A DNA stretch of 12,338 nt from Actinomycetota bacterium. Lineage in GTDB: Bacteria; Actinomycetota; AC-67. Position numbers and translations under genes: made by a program. Positions within the stretch are counted from its first letter, which is position 1; each line of letters begins with the position of its first letter. Shown in pieces: positions 1 to 8,758 of the stretch. The DNA is taken from contig VAYV01000042.1 in NCBI GenBank assembly GCA_005883175.1, positions 1-12,338 on the forward strand, written 5' to 3'. The notes under the pieces were generated by a model. That model did no database searches, was not told the origin of the DNA, and worked only from the letters and a program-made list of their open reading frames with translations.

Positions 1-2037
1 GCGCGCGTAGTCGCGCAGCCAGGATGCGCGCGCTTCGCCGACCAGCGGCGGGCGCTCCATGTCGCCGGTGAAGAGCCCGTTCCGTTCCTGCAGGCGCGCG
101 GTCACGACGACGTCGGCCAAGCCGGCGATCGGCTCGATGATGAAGTCGAGGGCGCCGGTGATGAACACGATCGTGTGCCCCGCGTCGCGGTGCTTGCGGA
201 TACGCCGGACGGCGGCGGCCGACAAGCGGCGAAGGAACAGATCTGACAGCGTCGCGGCGGCCAGCGCGCGCACGTCGGTGGCGCGCGCGCCTTCGTACTG
301 CCGGTAGAACACGCGAAGGAACTCGCCGCGGTCGCGGCGTTCGGCGTTGAGCAGCGACGGCACCTTCGCCGCGACCGCGGCAACCTCGCGCGCGCGGGCG
401 GCGCCGCCGGTCTCGGCCAGTCGCAGCCACAGGTAGGCCTCAACCACGTTCGACTCGACGATCGTTCCTTCGACGTCGAACGCGGCGATCACCGGGCTGC
501 TCCCGTTGCCGTTCACCGTGGGCGTGATCGCAACCGCCGGCGCTGGTCGGTTCGGCGTCTGCGCCAGCCACCGCATCGGCGCCGATATCGCCGGCAAGTG
601 GATCCCCTTGAAATACTGCTCCCACGTGAACGACGTCGGGTCGAAGTTGAAGTCGCGCTTGTCCTCGGCCGGCAGCGACTCGAACAGTTCGCGCGCGCGG
701 TCGTCCGTGTAGATCACTTCGACCTCGACGTACGAGCCGTACAAGCCGGCGTACTTCTTGACGAAGTCCAGCCGGCCCCGCAGTCGGTCGACCTTGTGCG
801 ACGCGTCGCGCGCGGCGCTGTTGCGCGGCAACCGGCCGACGACGCGCTCGGCCGTCTCGACGAGGCGCTCGGCGAAGCGCATGCGCTTCTGGACCGCGCG
901 CTTCCCCGGGAAGCTCCACACCGGAACCTTGAACGATCCGCGACCGCGCTCCGGCAACGGATGCTCGAGGAAGTATTCGCGCGTCAATTCATACAGATGC
1001 CGGAACCGGAACGGGTTCCGACCACCCGACGACACGTGGTAGACCGCGCGCCGCTGCGGCGGTTGCGAGGCCACCGCGAGGATGATGTTCACCACTTGGT
1101 CGACGGGGATGATGTCGAGCGCCCCTTCCGGTATCCCGGGGAACTCCGGCAACGCGCCGCGGCCGTACGCGAGGATCACCGGCTCGGCGACGCGGAACCC
1201 TTCGATCCAGCCGGGGAAGGGATGCTCGAGCGCGCTTTCGATGATGGACGGGCGCACGATCGTGAGCGGGTTGTCGCCGGCCAGCTGATCGAGCGCCTTC
1301 TCGGTCAGGGCTTTCGTGAACGCGTACACGTCGGGCCAGCCCAGGCTGCGCGCGCGCGCAGCGCCGGCGCGTACCAATCGGTTCGTGACCCACTCGTGCC
1401 GCAGCTCTTCCGCTTTGTGCGCGATCGACTGGGGGCCTGCGCGTCCGATCAGGCCGCGCGCCTTGGCGGCGAACCGTTCGAGGTTCTCCGGCTTGCGGGA
1501 CTCGTCTTCGGCGCGCGCGCGCATCGCGAGCGCAGAGGCCGCTTCCGCGCGCCAGTCGATCTCGCGGTCGAGCAGCTCCTCGGGCTGCGTGCCGCGCGTC
1601 ATGCCGGCGACGTACGCCGTCGAGACGTGGATGAAGGGCTTTCCGCGCGCGGCTTCGTACAGGCGCGTGGTCCCCATGAGGTTGGTCTGGAACGCCTCAT
1701 CGAGCGGCGGGTCGAACGAGACCGTCGCCGCCGAGTGGATGACGAGGTCGACGTCGTCGTCGATCGGCGGGGCGGCCTCCATCAGGTCGGCGTGGATCGG
1801 CCGGACCTTCTGCTGGAACATCTCCCACAGCCGCTCGCCGCCGATGCGGTCGCGCGCCGGTCCGAAGCACGCGCCGGTCAATAGCCCGGCAACGCGCGCG
1901 TGCGCGTCCCCGCGCGCGACGGCGTCGATGCGCGCGACGTCGGTGTCGGTGAGGAGGCGTTCGAGCAGCGCGGTCCCGAGGAAGCCGGTGACTCCGGAGA
2001 CGACGACGCGCTTGCCTGCGAGACCCTCTCGGATCAT
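1..2037 (-). CDS. Fatty acyl-CoA reductase fused to HAD-IB phosphatase-like domain (3' end outside window)
   Basis: An open frame of 679 codons runs off the left edge with no stop. Residues 11-380 form an extended SDR (male-sterility/FAR type) NAD(P)H domain: nucleotide motif GVTGFLG at 15-21, HVSTAYV with Ser139, and YAFTK with Tyr238/Lys242. Residues 390-485 resemble the FAR C-terminal sterile domain (WEQYFKGIHLPA near 475). From about 517 a HAD-IB domain begins: motif I is DVEGT at 521-525, motif II Thr627 in FITGALDF, and GEAR near the edge may be motif III. Family knowledge: FARs reduce long-chain acyl-CoA to aldehyde or alcohol for wax or ether lipids; HAD-IB domains are phosphatases, often fused to PlsC acyltransferases. 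A further C-terminal domain may lie outside. ATG 2037 was chosen because GAGGGGG lies 9 nt upstream; a GGAGG abutting the ATG is too close to act. Glu523 replaces the usual second Asp, so phosphatase activity is uncertain. FAR call firm; lipid substrate inferred. Confidence 0.85.
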   Translation of the reverse strand, partial: MIREGLAGKRVVVSGVTGFLGTALLERLLTDTDVARIDAVARGDAHARVAGLLTGACFGPARDRIGGERLWEMFQQKVRPIHADLMEAAPPIDDDVDLVIHSAATVSFDPPLDEAFQTNLMGTTRLYEAARGKPFIHVSTAYVAGMTRGTQPEELLDREIDWRAEAASALAMRARAEDESRKPENLERFAAKARGLIGRAGPQSIAHKAEELRHEWVTNRLVRAGAARARSLGWPDVYAFTKALTEKALDQLAGDNPLTIVRPSIIESALEHPFPGWIEGFRVAEPVILAYGRGALPEFPGIPEGALDIIPVDQVVNIILAVASQPPQRRAVYHVSSGGRNPFRFRHLYELTREYFLEHPLPERGRGSFKVPVWSFPGKRAVQKRMRFAERLVETAERVVGRLPRNSAARDASHKVDRLRGRLDFVKKYAGLYGSYVEVEVIYTDDRARELFESLPAEDKRDFNFDPTSFTWEQYFKGIHLPAISAPMRWLAQTPNRPAPAVAITPTVNGNGSSPVIAAFDVEGTIVESNVVEAYLWLRLAETGGAARAREVAAVAAKVPSLLNAERRDRGEFLRVFYRQYEGARATDVRALAAATLSDLFLRRLSAAAVRRIRKHRDAGHTIVFITGALDFIIEPIAGLADVVVTARLQERNGLFTGDMERPPLVGEARASWLRDYAR

Positions 2038-2051
2038 CCTCCAGAACCCCC

Positions 2052-2067
2052 TCTACCGGCTGGTAGA
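2052..2067. promoter_or_regulatory. Palindromic operator candidate over the FAR-HAD promoter
   Basis: TCTACC-GGCT-GGTAGA is a perfect 6-bp inverted repeat with a 4-base centre. It overlaps the last three bases of the -10 box and covers the predicted start of transcription of the FAR-HAD gene, the position expected for a repressor site (for example of a TetR-type lipid regulator). No regulator gene is present in the window, so the binding protein is unknown. Confidence 0.4.
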
Positions 2068-2093
2068 TTATTGACCCGCCTCTTGAACCGCAA
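2065..2093 (-). promoter_or_regulatory. Promoter candidate for the FAR-HAD gene
   Basis: On the minus strand TTGCGG (2093-2088), a 17-bp spacer and TAATCT (2070-2065) make a plausible housekeeping-sigma promoter. Transcription would begin near 2058, giving a leader of about 20 nt that carries the GAGGGGG ribosome-binding site. The -35 matches the consensus at 4 of 6 bases. Confidence 0.45.
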
Positions 2094-2178
2094 GCGCGCG
2101 GGAACGTGAGGAGATCTCCCCATGCCTCGACGTCACCGAAGCCCTAGGATTCGGACCGTCGGCTGATCGGGAGGCGAG

Positions 2179-2796
2179 ATGGCCATCTATCGTGAGCACG
2201 TCCTGCCGCGGATCATCAACGTGGCCTGTGGGATGAAGCAGTCCAAACCCCTGCGCGAGCGCGTCTGCGAAGGGTTGCAGGGACGCGTCGTCGAGATCGG
2301 CTTCGGCTCGGGGTTGAACGTACCCTTCTACCCGCAAGCAGTTACGGGCGTGTCCGCCGTGGAGCCCGCGGATCTCGCGTGGAAACTTGCCCACCGCCGG
2401 CTCGAGGACTCAACGATCCCGGTCGAGCGTGCGGGGCTCGACGGCGAGTCGCTCCCGTTCGAAGACGACTCGTTCGACACGGCCATCTCGACATGGACGC
2501 TCTGCACGATCCCCGACGCAGGCAAGGCACTGCGGGAGGTTCGGCGCGTCCTCAAGCCCGGCGGCACCCTTCACTTCGTCGAGCACGGCCTCGCACCGGA
2601 CGAGAAGGTTCAGCGGTGGCAGAACCGGTTGAACGGGCTGCAGATGAAGGTGTTCGGCGGCTGCCACTTGAACCGCGAGATCGTGCCGCTCATCACCGCG
2701 GCCGGCTTCACGATCAAGGACGTCGACGTGTTCTACGAGAAGGGCGCGCCGAAGGCGGTGGCCGCCGATTCGTTGGGAGTTGCGGTCTCACCGTAA
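2179..2796 (+). CDS. Class I SAM-dependent methyltransferase (UbiE/METTL7-like)
   Basis: The 205-residue protein has a Rossmann methyltransferase core. Motif I is VVEIGFGSG at 37-45, an acidic post-II segment lies in the 70s-90s (GESLPFEDDSFD), and the later strand reads RRVLKPGGTLHFVEHG, as in methyltransferase family 11. The WTLCTIPD segment and the overall length resemble METTL7-like and phospholipid or quinone methyltransferases, but the substrate cannot be read from sequence. Start ATG 2179 has a good Shine-Dalgarno (GGGAGG, 5 nt away). It is divergent from the FAR-HAD gene across 141 bp and lies just upstream of the FAH gene, whose -35 box falls inside its last codons. A weak TAGGAT -10 candidate lies at 2145-2150 without a good -35. 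Specificity unknown; family call firm. Confidence 0.85.
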   Translation: MAIYREHVLPRIINVACGMKQSKPLRERVCEGLQGRVVEIGFGSGLNVPFYPQAVTGVSAVEPADLAWKLAHRRLEDSTIPVERAGLDGESLPFEDDSFDTAISTWTLCTIPDAGKALREVRRVLKPGGTLHFVEHGLAPDEKVQRWQNRLNGLQMKVFGGCHLNREIVPLITAAGFTIKDVDVFYEKGAPKAVAADSLGVAVSP

Positions 2797-2810
2797 GAGA
2801 CTCGTATGCT
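2780..2810 (+). promoter_or_regulatory. Leaderless-type promoter of the FAH-family gene
   Basis: TATGCT (2805-2810) lies 8 nt before ATG 2819, so transcription should begin at or next to the start codon. A TTGCGG -35 candidate at 2780-2785 is 19 bp upstream and sits inside the end of the methyltransferase gene. No Shine-Dalgarno precedes the ATG, which fits leaderless initiation. A small inverted repeat (GTCTC, 7 nt, GAGAC; 2785-2801) lies between the boxes and spans the methyltransferase stop; its meaning is unknown. Confidence 0.5.
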
Positions 2811-2818
2811 GCCGGTCG

Positions 2819-3655
2819 ATGAGACTGGTCACGGTTCGAACGAAAGACGGCACGCGCGCAGGGCGGCTCGACGGAGAGACGATCGAGCTCCTCCCCTTCC
2901 CCGACGTCGGCGCGCTGCTCACGCAAACGGACTGGGGCGCGGTCGTTGAGCAGAATCGCGGCGAGGAGATCGCTGCAGCGGACGCCGACCTCGCCCCCGT
3001 CGTTCCAGCGCCCAGCAAGATCATCTGCCTCGGCCTCAACTACCGCGCGCACATCGAGGAGATGGGCCGCGAGCTCCCGACCCACCCGACGCTGTTCGCG
3101 AAGTACGCCGTTTCGCTGATCGGCGCGCGCGACTCGATCGTGCTGCCGCCGGAGTCGCAGGCGATCGACTGGGAGGTCGAGCTTGCGTTCGTGATGGGCG
3201 CGCGCGCACGCCGCGTGAAGCGCGACGACGCGCCGAGCGTGGTCGCCGGCTTCACCGTCCTCAACGACATCTCGATGCGCGATTGGCAGATGCGAACGCT
3301 TCAGTTCTTGCAGGGAAAGACGTTCGAGAAGTCCACGCCGGTCGGACCCGCGGTCGTGACTTTGGACGAGCTGCCCGGCGGCATCGAAGCCGACCTCCCG
3401 ATCTCGTGCGAGGTCGACGGTGAGCAGATGCAGAAGGCGCGCACGTCCGACCTGCTGTTCCCGCCCGCCGTGCTCGTCGAGTACATCAGCACGATCATGA
3501 CGCTGGAGCCCGGCGACATCGTCGCAACGGGAACGCCGAACGGCGTCGGCGCGGGCCGCAACCCGCCGGTGTTCCTCAAGCCCGGTCAGACCGTGCGGAC
3601 GACGATCGAAGGCGTAGGCGAGCTGGTCAACCCGACGGTCGCCGAAGCAGTCTAG
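2819..3655 (+). CDS. Fumarylacetoacetate hydrolase (FAH) family protein
   Basis: The 278-residue protein has the C-terminal FAH fold found in 2-hydroxyhepta-2,4-diene-1,7-dioate isomerases, oxaloacetate decarboxylases and acylpyruvases. Visible signatures are KIICLGLNYRAH near 65-76, the Mg2+/Mn2+ ligand set Glu119 and Glu121 (DWEVEL) with Asp150 (LNDISMRDWQ) at the usual E-x-E-x28-D spacing, then GKTFEKSTPVGP and GDIVATGTPNGVG. All active-site landmarks are present, so it should be a metal-dependent C-C bond hydrolase, decarboxylase or isomerase on a small keto acid; the exact substrate is not determinable. ATG 2819 was preferred to an upstream in-frame GTG at 2780, because a -10 box lies 8 nt before it and the FAH N-terminus begins there. 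It follows the methyltransferase by 22 nt and converges on the GNAT gene with a 24-nt gap. Confidence 0.9.
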   Translation: MRLVTVRTKDGTRAGRLDGETIELLPFPDVGALLTQTDWGAVVEQNRGEEIAAADADLAPVVPAPSKIICLGLNYRAHIEEMGRELPTHPTLFAKYAVSLIGARDSIVLPPESQAIDWEVELAFVMGARARRVKRDDAPSVVAGFTVLNDISMRDWQMRTLQFLQGKTFEKSTPVGPAVVTLDELPGGIEADLPISCEVDGEQMQKARTSDLLFPPAVLVEYISTIMTLEPGDIVATGTPNGVGAGRNPPVFLKPGQTVRTTIEGVGELVNPTVAEAV

Positions 3656-3679
3656 ATCAGCGAGCGGACGTCGAAGCGT

Positions 3680-4159
3680 CTAGAGCGGCCGCTCGAACAC
3701 GAACTCGAGCCCGTCCACCTCGTCCATCTGCTCGCCGGTCTTCACGAGGCCCAGCGTCCGCACGATCGCGAGGGACGGCACGTTTTCCGGTGAGACGGAC
3801 GCCCGGATCGTGCGCGCGCCCAGCTCCTTCGCGAAGTCGAGCAGCCGTCGCGCGGCCTCCGTCGCGTAGCCCCGGCCCCGGAACTCGGGGAAGACCGTGT
3901 AGCCGATCTCGATCATGCCGGCGTCGTCGGGCGGTCCGTGGAACCCGGCGTGCCCGATCATCCGCTCGTCGGCGAGGCGCGTGATCGCGCGCGCGCGCCA
4001 CTGCGCCAACCGGCCCGCTTCGGTCATGTCCTGATACCAGCGGCGCATGTGACCGGCGTCGTGTTCGTCCGGCCAGTCTCCCGGAAGGACGACGCCGAGC
4101 AACGCCTCCGCTTCCGAGAGCCGCCCGTCGAGCACCGCTTCGATGAACGCAGGCGTCAT
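3680..4159 (-). CDS. GNAT-family N-acetyltransferase
   Basis: The 159-residue protein is a typical single-domain GNAT enzyme. An alpha/beta N-terminal half (IGHAGFHG near 68-75) leads to the acetyl-CoA pyrophosphate loop RGRGYA at 94-99 (R-x-x-G-x-A), and ENVPSLAIVRTLGLVKTGE has the familiar N-x-x-S/A helix pattern before the last strand. It resembles RimJ/RimL-type acetyltransferases that modify amino groups of small molecules or protein N-termini, but the acceptor is unknown. It lies 55 nt downstream of the acyl-CoA ligase on the same strand and may be its distal cistron, although a short hairpin (CGGAG-CCG-CTCCG, 4170-4182) sits between them. No convincing Shine-Dalgarno precedes ATG 4159, so the start is less certain than the family. 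Confidence 0.82.
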   Translation of the reverse strand: MTPAFIEAVLDGRLSEAEALLGVVLPGDWPDEHDAGHMRRWYQDMTEAGRLAQWRARAITRLADERMIGHAGFHGPPDDAGMIEIGYTVFPEFRGRGYATEAARRLLDFAKELGARTIRASVSPENVPSLAIVRTLGLVKTGEQMDEVDGLEFVFERPL

Positions 4160-4214
4160 CGAAACCAGACGGAGCCGCTCCGATCGAAGCTCGGCTGTGA
4201 CCGGGTCGCTCGAG

Positions 4215-6011
<1,797 letters not shown>

Positions 6012-6047
6012 GTGCGTTCCTCCCGCTCCCCTCGCGGCCCGGCCTGT

Positions 6048-6077
6048 TGTATAGCCGTCCCGCTTCCCGCCGCGCAA
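6048..6077 (-). promoter_or_regulatory. Promoter candidate for the acyl-CoA ligase gene
   Basis: On the minus strand TTGCGC (6077-6072), an 18-bp spacer and TATACA (6053-6048) precede the fadD start; the -10 matches at 4 of 6 bases. Transcription would begin near 6041, giving about 30 nt of leader with the GGGAGG ribosome-binding site. This would allow expression independent of the upstream protease-mannosyltransferase pair. Confidence 0.4.
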
Positions 6078-6082
6078 TGGTG

Positions 6083-7186
6083 TTACCGGATGGACTCGAG
6101 CATGGTCCGGTACCGCGCGATCACGTCCGACCAATGATGTTCGCGCTCGACGAAGCGGCGACCTGCTTGGCCCATCGCGCGCGCGCCCGGTGGGTCGGCG
6201 AGCAGTCGCGCGATCCCGTGCGCGAGCGGCCCGACGGCGTTCCCGGAAACGACGAGGCCGGTCTCCCCCGGGATCACCGCTTCGGGCGCTCCGCCGGAGT
6301 CGCCGGTGATCGCCGGGCGCGCGCACGCCTGCGCCTCGAGGTAGACGAGGCCCAGGCCTTCGGCCTCCAGGCCCGCGTAGCGCGAGCGGCACGGCATCGC
6401 GAAGACGTCACCGGCCGCATAGTGCGCGGCCAGCTCGTCTTCGGGCACTTCGCCGGTGAAGACGACGGCGTCCTGCAGGCCCAGCGCGCGCGCCCTCGCT
6501 TCGAGCCGCTTTCGCATCGGGCCGCCGCCGACGATCAGCGCCGTCGCGTCCGGCACGCGCGCGCGCACGGTGGACATGGCTTCGATGATCCGGTCCTGAC
6601 CCTTGCGCGCGACCAGGCGGCTGACGCACGCCACGAGGGGCCGCTCGTCGATGTCGTACCGCTTCCGGATGGTGACGCCGTCCGCGTCCGGCGAGAAGCG
6701 GTCGAGGTCGACGCCGGTTCGCAGAAGATGGATCTTCTCCGGCTCGCCGACGGCGCGCTCGATGAAGCGCGCGGTGAAGTCGCTGACGACCGTGATGAGC
6801 GAGGCTGCTCGTCCGATGCGGCGCAGCGCCTGCCGCATCACCGGCGCGCGCGCCCAGGCGACCTCGAAACCGTGCGTGTGGACAACCACCGGCCGGTCCA
6901 CTCGCGCGGCAAAGAGGTTCATCGGCAGAACGGCGCCGAACGCGACGACGTCGGCGTCGCGCGAGAGCTCGTGGATCTGCTTCTCGAGCGCCGGCGTCGG
7001 CCACGCGACCGCGCGCGGCCACCGCACAACCTCGACGCCGCTCGCGCGATCGAACGCCACATCACCGGCGAACGCCGGCGCCAGCACCCGCACGTCGGTG
7101 CCCAAGCCGCGATAGATGTTCCACAGGTAGCTCTGGATGCCGCCGACGCGCGGCGGGAAGTCGTTCGTGACGAGCAGGATCCTCAT
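6083..7186 (-). CDS. pimB: GT4 mannosyltransferase, PimB'-like (phosphatidylinositol mannoside synthesis)
   Basis: The 367-residue protein is a GT-B, GT4-family glycosyltransferase. Its N-terminus reads MRILLVTNDFPPRVGGIQSY, with the glycine loop Gly15-Gly16 and the wording typical of PimB' (Rv2188c), which adds the second mannose from GDP-Man to phosphatidylinositol mannoside on the cytoplasmic face. Other landmarks are HTHGFEVAW, VSRLVARKGQD at the start of the donor-binding domain, and the E-x7-E motif with Glu276 and Glu284. ATG 7186 overlaps the protease stop as ATGA, implying translational coupling; GAGG lies about 10 nt upstream. The frame stays open far upstream, but that part is antisense to nothing useful and overlaps the protease. 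The acyl-CoA ligase follows after 71 nt, as in the mycobacterial locus. The acceptor is inferred from resemblance; other GDP-mannose or UDP-sugar GT4 roles are possible. Confidence 0.85.
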   Translation of the reverse strand: MRILLVTNDFPPRVGGIQSYLWNIYRGLGTDVRVLAPAFAGDVAFDRASGVEVVRWPRAVAWPTPALEKQIHELSRDADVVAFGAVLPMNLFAARVDRPVVVHTHGFEVAWARAPVMRQALRRIGRAASLITVVSDFTARFIERAVGEPEKIHLLRTGVDLDRFSPDADGVTIRKRYDIDERPLVACVSRLVARKGQDRIIEAMSTVRARVPDATALIVGGGPMRKRLEARARALGLQDAVVFTGEVPEDELAAHYAAGDVFAMPCRSRYAGLEAEGLGLVYLEAQACARPAITGDSGGAPEAVIPGETGLVVSGNAVGPLAHGIARLLADPPGARAMGQAGRRFVEREHHWSDVIARYRTMLESIR

Positions 7187-8280
7187 GGGTGCTGCGCCTC
7201 GTAGTCCAGCGCAGCCTGGATCCGTTCCATCGTTGAGGGGTGGGTGAAGAACACGAACTCGACGACCGTGTTCGGCGTCAGATCGGCAAGGTCGGCGCGC
7301 GCAAGATCCGCTTCCAGCATCACGGCGCCCTGCGGGTCGTTGGTCGCGACGAGCGCCGCGTGATCGGCGGCCGCTTCGATGTGCCGCGAAACGTAGTTCT
7401 GCAACGGCAACGTCACCAGCGTCGCCACTGCGATGAAGAACGCGAGGAAGGGCAGCACCGCGGGATCGGCGTGATCGCGCGCGCCGATGAAGACGAGCAG
7501 CCTCCGCCGCCGCAGTAGCCACCAGATAGCCGCCGTCCCCGCGATCACGCCTGCCGAACCCAGCAGCGCGCCTATCAGGATGTCGTTGTGCTTCACGTGC
7601 CCGATCTCGTGCGCGACGACGAGGTCGACTTCCCGCGGCTTCAATCGTGCGAGCAGCGTGTCGTACAGCACAACGCGCTTGGTCGCGCCCAGACCCGACA
7701 CGTACGCGTTCTCGGTCGTCGTTCGAACGCTCTGCAACGAGATCAAGACCTTGTCCACCTTCACGCCTTCCTTCGCCGCGATCGCGATCACGCGCGCACG
7801 TGTGGCCGGATCGACGGGCCTGAAGCTGCTGAACGCGGGCTCGTAGATGATCGGCAAGATGAAGATCGCTGCGAACGTGAGCGCGCAGCCGGCGGCCGCG
7901 ACGGCGAACGGCCACGCGCGCGGGAGCTTCTTCGCAAGCACGATGTAGACCAGTGCGACGACGGCCGCCGCCACGATCGAGAAGCCCGTCGCTTTGGCGG
8001 TATCCGACAGGAAAACCGGGAGCTGGTTGGTCACCAGCCCGAACGCTCGCTGGTGGTACCAGGCTGCGATGCCGGCCGGCAGCACGACGAGCGTCAGCGC
8101 GAGCGACACGAACCCGAAGAAGTACGCCAGCCCGCGATAGTCCTGCGAACGCGCGATGTCCGCAGCCGAGAAGTAATCCTGGACGCGCGCGCGCGGCGCG
8201 TGAACGGCGGCGAAGGCCGCAGCCGGAGCGGCGGCGATCACGGCGACGACGATGATCGAAAAGAGGACGACGCGCTTCAC
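7183..8280 (-). CDS. M48-family membrane zinc metalloprotease (Ste24/CAAX protease-like)
   Basis: The 365-residue integral membrane protein begins with a hydrophobic segment (residues 4-24) and has further membrane-spanning stretches around 50-70, 98-115 and 123-145, with more after the catalytic site. The zinc site is HEIGH at 224-228 (His224, Glu225, His228), the third ligand is probably Glu in SRHIEAAADHAAL, and THPSTMERI near the end is characteristic of Ste24/CAAX prenyl protease 1 relatives rather than HtpX. Family members cleave membrane or misfolded substrates; prenylated CAAX proteins are not expected in bacteria, so its target is unknown. The start is GTG 8280. No Shine-Dalgarno is evident, but TAGAAT lies 9 nt upstream, and the GTG sits in one arm of a 10-bp inverted repeat. 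It ends by overlapping the mannosyltransferase gene by four bases. Confidence 0.88.
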   Translation of the reverse strand: MKRVVLFSIIVVAVIAAAPAAAFAAVHAPRARVQDYFSAADIARSQDYRGLAYFFGFVSLALTLVVLPAGIAAWYHQRAFGLVTNQLPVFLSDTAKATGFSIVAAAVVALVYIVLAKKLPRAWPFAVAAAGCALTFAAIFILPIIYEPAFSSFRPVDPATRARVIAIAAKEGVKVDKVLISLQSVRTTTENAYVSGLGATKRVVLYDTLLARLKPREVDLVVAHEIGHVKHNDILIGALLGSAGVIAGTAAIWWLLRRRRLLVFIGARDHADPAVLPFLAFFIAVATLVTLPLQNYVSRHIEAAADHAALVATNDPQGAVMLEADLARADLADLTPNTVVEFVFFTHPSTMERIQAALDYEAQHP

Positions 8281-8319
8281 GGCCGGGTCATTCTAGAGGT
8301 GGAGCGTTGCCCGGCCGTG
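8278..8319. repeat. 10-bp perfect inverted repeat enclosing the protease promoter and start codon
   Basis: CACGGCCGGG at 8278-8287 and CCCGGCCGTG at 8310-8319 are exact reverse complements around a 22-nt loop. The GTG start codon of the protease gene is the inner end of the promoter-proximal arm (8278-8280), and the loop holds the TAGAAT box. The outer arm starts 9 nt after the VOC stop codon. In RNA reading through from the VOC gene it would form a stable GC-rich stem, either as a U-less terminator or by masking the GTG; RNA starting in the loop would lack the outer arm. Confidence 0.6.
8290..8295 (-). promoter_or_regulatory. -10 box candidate for near-leaderless protease mRNA
   Basis: Minus-strand TAGAAT (5 of 6 consensus bases) ends 9 nt before the GTG start at 8280, so RNA would begin within a few bases of the start codon. 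No clear -35 is seen. It lies in the loop of the 8278-8319 inverted repeat. Confidence 0.4.
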
Positions 8320-8328
8320 CGCCGGTGG

Positions 8329-8730
8329 TTACGTGCCCGGGGGCGCGAAGAACTCGAGCGCGTTGTTGTCGGGGTCGCGGAACGACAGGCCGGAGCCGTA
8401 GTCGGCGTCCACGATGTCGCCGTGCGCGATCCCAAGATCGTCGAGCTTCTTCCCCCAGTTCTCGAGCTCCTGGCGCGTGGGGACGCCGAACGAGAGGTGA
8501 TCCATACCGACGCGGAACTCGCTGAAACGGTCCTTCGGATCAGTGCCCTTCTTGAAACCGTGCAAGCTCACCAAGGTGTTGTTGTCGATGCCCCACGCGA
8601 CGTGACGGAACGGCCCGACATCCTGATCGAGCACCGGATCTGCCCCGAAGAGCGTCTGGTACCACGGAACGCTTCGATCGAGATCCGTCACCGTCAGAGC
8701 GACGTGCGTGATCCCTGGAAAGTCTGCCAT
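8329..8730 (-). CDS. VOC superfamily (glyoxalase/dioxygenase-like) protein
   Basis: The 133-residue protein is two paired beta-alpha-beta-beta-beta modules of the vicinal oxygen chelate fold. The first opens with GITHVALTVTDLDRS, the second with MDHLSFGV, and it closes with FRDPDNNALEFFAP. The usual metal ligands are present as His9, His78 and Glu126, so it is probably a metal enzyme (glyoxalase I-like, extradiol dioxygenase-like, fosfomycin-resistance-like or epimerase-like); which one cannot be decided. The start is ATG 8730, with AAGGGGG 5 nt upstream, rather than an in-frame alternative 30 bases further out. It is the first gene of the leftward run, 48 nt before the protease, and has its own promoter candidate. 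Confidence 0.85.
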   Translation of the reverse strand: MADFPGITHVALTVTDLDRSVPWYQTLFGADPVLDQDVGPFRHVAWGIDNNTLVSLHGFKKGTDPKDRFSEFRVGMDHLSFGVPTRQELENWGKKLDDLGIAHGDIVDADYGSGLSFRDPDNNALEFFAPPGT

Positions 8731-8758
8731 CGATACCCCCTTGTCTTCGACTACCGCC

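Noticed and set aside
598..1884. 428-codon plus-strand open frame
   Set aside because: Antisense to the FAR-HAD gene; composition is Arg/Asp/Val-rich, no domain, no ribosome-binding site.
2110..2119. GGAGATCTCC palindrome upstream of the methyltransferase gene
   Set aside because: A single 10-bp palindrome without a well-formed promoter next to it is expected by chance at this scale; no second copy seen.
3651..3684. Two TCTAGA sites forming an inverted repeat between convergent genes, possible bidirectional terminator
   Set aside because: The arms are only 6 bp with a 22-nt loop and no T tract, and each is self-palindromic. They arise because both genes end in a TAG preceded by TC.
4170..4182. 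Small hairpin CGGAG-CCG-CTCCG between the acyl-CoA ligase and GNAT genes as terminator
   Set aside because: A 5-bp stem with a 3-base loop and no U run is too weak to support a separate terminator call.
6083..7915. 610-codon form of the mannosyltransferase frame
   Set aside because: The upstream 243 codons overlap the protease gene in another frame and are Arg-rich noise. The ATG at 7186 begins the conserved GT4 N-terminus and overlaps the protease stop as ATGA.
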